Source of the DNA: Dipteris shenzhenensis
Taxonomy: Eukaryota; Polypodiophyta; Polypodiopsida; Gleicheniales
DNA length: 64,000 nucleotides
Strand: one strand, 5' to 3'
Assembly: GCA_047967505.1 (NCBI GenBank)
Contig: CM106540.1
The notes under the pieces were generated by a model, which had not been told where the DNA came from, ran no database searches, and saw only the letters and a list, made by a program, of their open reading frames with translations. Both the position numbers and the translations under genes were made by a program. Positions within the stretch are counted from its first letter, which is position 1. Every line of letters starts with the position of its first letter. This document shows, in pieces, positions 38,601-46,700 of the stretch.

Positions 38601-41600
38601 CTAGTGTACCCTCTTGGGTGATCTCTGAGGCCCACCTAGCTGAAACTGAAATGCAAACTCCTCCCCTCGTGCCATCCGATGGGCTCCAATATGTCCGGCT
38701 CTGTCCTTTGAGTAAGGATCTGCATCTATCAATCCTGTCCTGGGAGAGCTTATGCTCCTGGATAAGACCCTGAGGAAATAAACCGAAGGGAGTCCCTAAG
38801 CAACTGCAATCTAGGAACTCCCAATCTACGACCATCTGCATCTGAGGTAAATCTGCGGCCGTTCAATCCTCTCACATTCCAAGAAATGATGGACAACCCA
38901 AGAGTGAAAAGCTGCGAGGACGAGGCTGTACTGGGAGGGGTGTCTAAAAGGACGCTCCGCATAGCAACAAAGGAAGGTACTGTGCGACGGGGCTGTGAAA
39001 GGGGTCTCGAGGGAACCTCGTACAGGCGCATGAGATCCTGGGACGGGCTCTGACTCTGACCTATGTCATAAAAAACCACTCTCTCAATGGACTGTTGGGG
39101 AGAGGCATCCATCACAGTAACTGCAGCCTGAGCAGTCTCCTGCTGAATAACTGTCTCCGTACCCAATATCTGAACCTCCGGGGTAGTAGTGTCTAGAGTC
39201 ATGAAATCGTGAGCTACTGTCTCCTGCACAGTGTGAAGACCTGCCTATGGATGATCCTCCGCATCTCCCCTTTCCGGGGTCTCCTGCACATGTGTCTCGA
39301 CTCCCTGAGCTACCGTCTCCTACACAGTGTGAAGACCTGCCTGCGGATGGTCCTCTGCATCTCCCCTTTCCGGGGTCTCCTGCACATGTGTCTCGACTCC
39401 CTGAGCTACCGTCTCCTGCACAGTGTCAAGACCTGCCTGTGGATGGTCCTCTGCATCTCTCCTTTCCGGGGTCTCCTGCACATATGTCTCAACTCTCTGC
39501 CATCTGTGAGCTCGTACCTGGGGCTGCTCGTACTGCTGGCTCTCTCTCTGTCTCCGTCTCCTCCAAGCTCTCCGTGAAAGCTATTCCACTGGAGGCACCT
39601 CCAGGTAGAACTGTGAAAACACTTAAATGAAACGTTCGTTTGAGTGAGCTACAATGTGCCTTTCTACAGTTGGAAGTTACATGTCTGTTATGAAACTGAC
39701 AAATGATCATATGTTTTTTACTACAGGAATGGTGCTGCTTTGGCTTGGATTGGTGACTGGGCTTGTTGTCTTAGTGGATATCAGCTTGAATTTTACAAAT
39801 TTTCTCAACCCTTGAATTGAATTCAATTTTCTAGGTATTTAAGCAAGCAAAATTTTGATCCTATCTTATTGATTTTCACCCTCCAACTTCCAGAAGGGTA
39901 TTGAGTCAAGGGGAACAATTTGTGTTCCATGTGCTTTCCATTATGTAAGAATTCTCCAAATGGATGAATAAAGGTTTTTGGTTATCACTATTCGTCTTGC
40001 AGCAGTAAATACCTTAAAAGTTGCATGGAGTCAATCAATTCATGTGAACACAATTGTTCCAACAATCTTAGGGCACAATAGTTTCATCTATAGTTCAAGC
40101 AGCAATAATGGTGAAATGTGGCTTCATTTGCCACAGTAAGTTTCAGACACTATGCCAATCAATAATAGCAAGTCTGTATGCCTTTTCCAGTGAAAGATTC
40201 ACCTAGCAGGCAAAGGGAAATTTTGCTCTCATATGAGTATTGTTGCCAGAAGTGTTACTGCACAAAGTTTGTATAGAAGAACGGAAGGGAATTGAAGCCC
40301 TCCACGTCTTCCACTAGGAGGCAAGGGTATCCAGTCTAAAGGGAGAGGACAGTTTGATTAAAGTTAAACTCAAGGATGTGCGGCCTTGGACCGTCCTATG
40401 ATGACTTGCTGGGTGGGAGGGCTGCCTCTAAGAGGAAGGGTCGTACCCAGTATTAGGGAAGATTAACTCTACAAAGCACAGATGTGGATGTGATTGTGCA
40501 CGGGCCACTGGCCAGATTGGTTCAGTTTTAGTCTTCCAAGGAAACTCCATAGGAAGTGCAACACTGAAGATGTGCCAAGAAATGGAGGAGACTTACACAT
40601 CATCTGTATGCTATGAAGTATGTCATTGGACCTTCCCCGATGGTAGAGTCGCTGACTGGGAGGACTCGGTCATAGCTCAGCAACTTGTCAGATTTGGCTC
40701 AGGTTTGGTCCTCAAAGGAAACTCATTCTGCAAGGGTAGAGGAAGCCCACTCAGGAGGGCATCTGCCAAGGAACTGAAGTTTTTTAAAATGGGACACTCT
40801 GTACATCTGTTAGGAAGTATACCAATGGACCTTCCTCAGTGGTATCCTGGCTGGGTGGGAGGACTTTCACTAAGAGGAGGGATGGTACCCACTATCAAGG
40901 AAGGAAATTTTTTTGGAGGTCTTGGAAATGAACATATGCCAAGGAACAGAAGACCCTGAAAATGGGAGGCACTTTTTGTTCATCCATCAGGAAGTATTCC
41001 ATTGGACCTTTCTCAATGGTAGCATGACTTTGTGGGAGGAACTTCAGAGATCTGGAGTAAAGTAAATCTGCATAATGCCGGATGTAACACAGCCACTCGT
41101 ATTGCATGGCTGATATGTGAAAGTTGCTCTTTTTTTGTACAAACTCCTTCATGGAGGGGACACCTTGTAGAGGGTGGTGGAAGGGTTTCAATATTCACCT
41201 AACCTTGAAGGTTGTGTAAGGATTAGAATGGCACAAAGCCATGAACTTAAAAATTATTTTGCAAGCAAGAAAGCTATTTCGAGGGCCTTAAGATTGTGGT
41301 CGTTCGGATGTGAAGCAGGGGAGTGAGCTGAGTATTAGCCAAAAAGAGGTTATCTTGATGATAAGAATAAATTGCAAAGACAAGAGTTGAAAAACAATGT
41401 TGTGCTGGACTGTTGTATACCTTACCTATCAATCGAAGGATGCTAGGCCAGCCCAATTAGAGCAAAGACAGATCCGTGCAAAATTAAGGGTCAAATTTCA
41501 AAGGCAAGAGAGTGATCCTTGCAATATTAGAGCACTGGAGGCTCCCCCAGAGGAGGTTCCTCTCGTTCTGCTGAATGAGTCGAAGCAGGCTCAGAGACCC

Positions 41601-43749
41601 CTGGAGGCTGAACTGAAGGCTTTGGGTCACTCAAAGGATGAGAAGGATCCGGAGTCTCTAATCGAGGCCGACGACTAGGGCAATCCCTAATCTCTTCTGA
41701 CAGAAAAGACACTGATCAGGAAGCCCCTCGTACAAAACCCTCTGCTGCATCTGTACCCCATCTCCCGTGGAGTACGAAATCAAAGTAGGCAAAGGTCGAG
41801 GAGGGGGGAACTCTGAAGTGAGTCTAACCCTTGTAACACCTGTACCAGCAAGTGACTGAGCATAGGAAAGTCTAGCACCTAATGGGATGACTGTACTTGC
41901 CACGCTAGCCATATGCTCCACAGCTCTGCGACAAGAGCTAACCTCATCAGGATGTCCAGGGAAAAGCATCCAAAAAGAGACCTGACAGTACTGAAGTGCT
42001 TCCGCCAAGGCCACAAATGGATGACTCTGCTCTAAAACTGAATCGGTGAGCTCATAAGTACTCTTTGAGCCTGCTCTGCAGACTGAAGGCCAAAAGAAAG
42101 TACCCTCTGCCAAGCAATCGGAAATCCGTAACTGAGACACCCAATGAGGCCATGCTGGTGTACACCCAATCACGTAACTGTTGGCCTCTACTGGGTAGAA
42201 AGCCAATGATGTGCGTCAAACGAAAACCCTCGTCTGCTACCTCAATCATCTGCACAATGTCAGGAGGAAAAGAAACTGTGACTTCAATCTCCTCAGGTTC
42301 AGCGACGGGAGTGGCATTAGTGTCCTCCATTGTCTCAGCTTGCGCTGTCCTGAGGGGAGGAGCTACCTCTGCTGAAAATACCCACCAAGAACTCGCAACC
42401 AACCTCTAGAATCCCAAAAAACCCGTGGTTAAAGAAAGCCCCAAACTTCAGCCTACATGGAATGAAAACAGGCCACTTAATGCTGAAGTAGAAAGCTCCG
42501 CCAATGTCTAGGAGCAGCCCAGGAACTCAGCTCCCCGGAACACGAGTAGAACAGCCCCGGAGAGGGCCCTGAAGCAGCCCAGCCTGAAGCGCAAGGGAGG
42601 GGCAGACAACAGCTACTGTCGGCCTAAAGGGCGGCCTAGATGGTAGCTTGAAGGGGCGCGACCAGCAGCAGCTAGCAGGACCAGCAGGGTGCGACCAGCA
42701 ACAGCCAGTCGGGGGCTGTAGGGGGAGGGGCCACAACGCGAGCGGGCTGAAGGGGGGGCACGACCACCAGGAACGACCTGCAGCAATCAGGCGCGGCAGC
42801 AGGCTGAAGGGGGGCGCAACGCGAGCTGAAGGGGTGGGCGACCTGAGGGCACTGCCAACGGACCCTGCGCGGCCAAGGCAGCAGAGGCGAAGCCAAGGGA
42901 GCAGGGCGCGGGGGACAGGGCGCTGCCAAGGGACCCTGCGCGGCCAAGGTGTAGGGCACTGCCAAGGGCTGTGTGATGGCGACGGGCGATGGTGGGCAGC
43001 AGCAGGCGGGAGCTCCTCCAATCGACTTTTTGTCCAAGTCTTTTGTGAGGACTCTTTATAGTTGAGGTCATCGGTCTAGCAATAGAGATAATGTTGCAAC
43101 CTTTCGCAGTCTCAATACTCGGATGATGTTCCTACCTAATTCTATCCACCTCATTTATGTTAATTGCATGTCATTGTGTGTTTCCTTTAGGATATGCGTG
43201 CGTTGTGTGTTTGCCTGGTACATTGCATGCTTAAAAACTTTCCATGCCAGTTAGAAAAAGGTTTGGTTCATGCATAGTACATGAGAAAATTATTTGAATA
43301 ATAAAGCCTTCAAGGGGAAAGCAGAGTAACAATCTGAGAGAGAAAGAAAGAAAGAAAGAAAGTGTATTATTGTCCACTAAAGGCCAAAATGGGCCCATGG
43401 GACATCAAGAACTCTGCATACAAGATAGCACAAAATCAACGTGCCACAAAGAAGAGGCATCGTCGAATATCATCTAAGTGCTTCGCAATACAATGCAAGT
43501 GAAAGTACATAATGTCAAATATGAGCCTAAATACAAAGTAAACTAGATGCAAGGAAACCGCCCCTGGGTGCAAAATGGGGGGATGAGTACAATATGCCAA
43601 TGCAAAGATACAAGTCCAGGTGTCACGGAGTCTGAGAACCAAAATAATACTGGAAATCCTGTCCATCGACTCTGCCTCCACGTAGTCCATCACTCGTGAG
43701 AGAGGTCCAAAGCCATCCGTGAAGAGACAGTGGAATCTACCTCTGAGCT

Positions 43750-43780
<31 letters not shown>

Positions 43781-46700
43781 TCTATTAAGGTCCACATGAG
43801 ACCAACAGGTCTATGGAATAGCTCAAAACCATCTAGTACATCTGCTTAGGAAGGGCACACGGCAGCTTCTAGGGAGTGAAAAAGAAACTCCTATTATTTA
43901 GAGTACCTACATGATAGTCTGAAAAACATAATCAGCCATACATCAGTTTAAGAATGACAATCTTTTGGTTTTGATGTAAACTCTTTGATGAGTGCTAGGC
44001 CTTCATGGTATACTGCCCATTTTCCATCCTTCCTAGCAGCCTTGACCTTGGCTAATTCTATTGCTACGGCATCCCCCACCTCTCTTCTTCATTCCATCAC
44101 TCCTCTCCCTTCCACCTCTGTGGCCTCCCCCCCCTCTGCATCTATTGTATCCACAGGGGTGTCTCTACAGGTGATTGATGTTGCGGACACTATTCCAGTG
44201 GAGTCAAGATGCCAGGTGACACCAATTTTCCCACCATTCTACAATATCCACTGGGGGGTCTCTACAAATGATTGATGTTCAGGACACTATTCCAATGGAG
44301 TTAGGATGCCAAGTGACACCGGTTTTCCCATCACTATCGGGCGCCCCTTCTTCTATCTGTACAGTTACTGATCCCATCGTCGCCTCCTCCATCCATGATG
44401 GTTCTTCTGCTCCTGTAGCATCCGCTGAGGACCAGCTCCTTCCACTTTCTCTGCCACTCATCAAGTCTGTGGAGGTACTATCTCCCTACAGGGCACCACT
44501 GTCTCAGGAATCTTGTGGTTTTGATCTTACCTTCAGATTGGGCCTCCATTCTCCTCTGAGTACAGATTTGATAGTGACCGCTACCACAATCGCTTCTTCA
44601 TCAGGATAGCAGGCTCCTCGCCTCTCCCTAGTACGGTCCTCAGCTCCTGCCACTATAGTTATTCCCCCTCGGCAACACCGGACACGGCCACCTGACACAT
44701 TTGCCCCCCGAGTAGGTCCCACTGTTTTTGCAGCTGCTACCTTGCCCCTTCAGGCTAATTGTCCTCCTCTCCAGGAGAACGATATGCTGGACCACTACAT
44801 CGCATCATCCTCTGGGCAGTCTTTCTCCATTGAGGCACAGTAGTAGGCGCAGACTCAACATTACAAAAAATTGAGCTAAAGCACAGGAGATCTTCCGTGG
44901 ACATTGAGGAGGAGGACATCGACCAGATAGTGACAGTTCCCTTGTGCAACGCCTTGACAGCTGGCTCTATCAATCCACAACTCATGCATGTTTTCTTAGC
45001 ATGGATGCCCTCGCACCTGTGGAGGATTTGGACAAATTGGAGGATCGGGCCATGGCAGGTGTCTTTGAGGAGTTTGGTCAGATCGTTGACAAGGCAGACA
45101 GGTTGAGTTACGAGGACCGCTATGCGTGGGCGAAGCTATCTATGCCCATGGCGCAGCGGATCCTCGATGACATATTTACTCAACTTGGTGCAGTGCTTCT
45201 CAACTCCAGAGGGCATACTCAAGGCATGTTGTCCAAGAAGCAGCACCTATGGTTGGAGTACGAGCGTCTCACACGCACACATCAGCAGCAATGGTAGTCA
45301 CAGCTTGAAGCAAAGGAGGCACTCTAGCACAAAGAACAGGAAGAGCTTCAAGAGAAGCATCGCCTTGGGCAGGAGGAATGGGGCGATTAAAAGCAGACAC
45401 TTACACTTCAGCGTACAGCATTGCAAGAGGAGCTTCCTATGCTCCAGGACCGCCATACATCAGAGCGTGCCGTTGCTGAAACTCGAATCAACAAGGTCCA
45501 AACAGAGCTTGCAACCATTTCCATAAGAGGATGAAGGTGGCACTGGCTCCTGGTGTTGGCTGAAGACGATGCTGGCTCTTGGTACTGGCTAGAGGTGGTA
45601 CTGGGTTTTGGTTCATGGTTGTAGCCATCTCTTGAATGGTAGAGCAACTTCTACAACATCTATATAACAGCAGGTGCGTGGGCGAAGCGATCTATGCCCA
45701 TGGCGCAACGGATCCTCGATGACACGTTTACTCAACTTGGTGCAGCGCTTCTCAACTCCACAGGGCATACTCAAGGCATGTTGTCCCAGAAGCAGCATCT
45801 ACGGCTAGAGTACAAGTGTCTCACACGCACACATCAGCAGGAATGGCAGTCACAGCTTGAAGCAAAGGAGGCACTCTAGCACAAAGAACAGGAAGAGCTT
45901 CAAGAGAAGCATTGCCTTGGGTAGGAGGAATGGGGCGATGAAAAGAAGACACTTGCACTTCAGCGTACAGCATTGCAAGAGGAGCTTCCTATGCTCCAAG
46001 ACCGCCATACATCGGAGCATGCCGCCGCTGAAACTCGAATCAGCGAGGTCCAAACAGAGCTTGCAGCCATTTCCATAAGAGGATGAAGGCGGCATTGGCT
46101 CCTGGTGTTGGCTGAAGACGATGCTGGTTCTTGATGGATGTGGTGCTAGGTTTTGGTTCATGGTTGTAGCCATCTCTTGAAACTTCTACAACATCTATAT
46201 AACAGCATTGGTGTCAAATTTTATTATTGCAAGAGTCTCTATGTCAGCTTGTGCGGTGGGATATCCATATCTTTGTGAGTGCCTTTGAGGCTCGGGTATC
46301 TATCCTTGTCTGTAATACACTTAGGATTCAACCTAATGTGTATGACAAGTTATGTGGACACTTGGAGGTCGCCACTCCCTCTTAAGTCTTCATCAACTAT
46401 TGCACAATGCTTGATCCCCTCCATCTTGACCTTTTTCATTTGACCAATGACTTCCAAGCTCTATACATCTTTCAACCATAACCGCTGAGGTGCCAAAGAC
46501 ACTAGACTTTGACACCAAACCTCTATGGATACGATGGCCGATTTGGCACCTAACTAACTTATTGTGCAAGATTTCATGCCAAATGTTGTTGGTAGCTTGG
46601 CTCATTTGGCAAATTTACATTGTAAACTTTATGATGTGGAATCCTTCATTTTTGGGGAAATTTGGTGTTGTACATCTTGAAACTGGAGTGCAAAATTGTG

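Larger units (their letters stand above)
33464..39604 (-). pseudogene. LINE D ORF2: endonuclease, reverse transcriptase, zf-RVT
   Basis: Endonuclease: [14 protein letters not shown] (about 38890), [11 protein letters not shown] (38765), [16 protein letters not shown] (38440), [10 protein letters not shown] (38270), [10 protein letters not shown] (38190); all catalytic residues are present. [66 protein letters not shown] with a Trp-to-TAG stop after it (about 36020), [13 protein letters not shown] (35870), [10 protein letters not shown] (about 35735). zf-[21 protein letters not shown] (34110-34050). There are a few stops and a frameshift near 38841, so it is a recent but inactive copy. Confidence 0.9.
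33418..43043 (-). mobile_element. LINE family D, nearly full length, with 14-bp target duplication
   Basis: Minus-strand LINE with a GC-rich 5' leader (43043-42403), ORF1 (42402-41551), ORF2 (39604-33464) and a short poly(A) (T run from 33418). Identical TGTGAGGACTCTTT copies flank it at 33404-33417 and 43044-43057. Two later insertions interrupt it: a 1,019-bp DNA transposon (37006-38024) and a 1.9-kb unclassified segment (39605-41532). Without them the element is about 6.7 kb. It lies antisense inside intron 6 of the kinase. Confidence 0.92.

Noticed and set aside
40570-40959. 129-codon frame on the plus strand
   Set aside because: It follows diverged non-coding tandem units inside an insertion, and no domain is visible.
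42527-43071. Pro/Ala/Cys-rich frames on the minus strand and a Gly/Arg-rich one on the plus strand
   Set aside because: They lie in the GC-rich 5' leader of LINE D, several frames are open together, and none has a domain.
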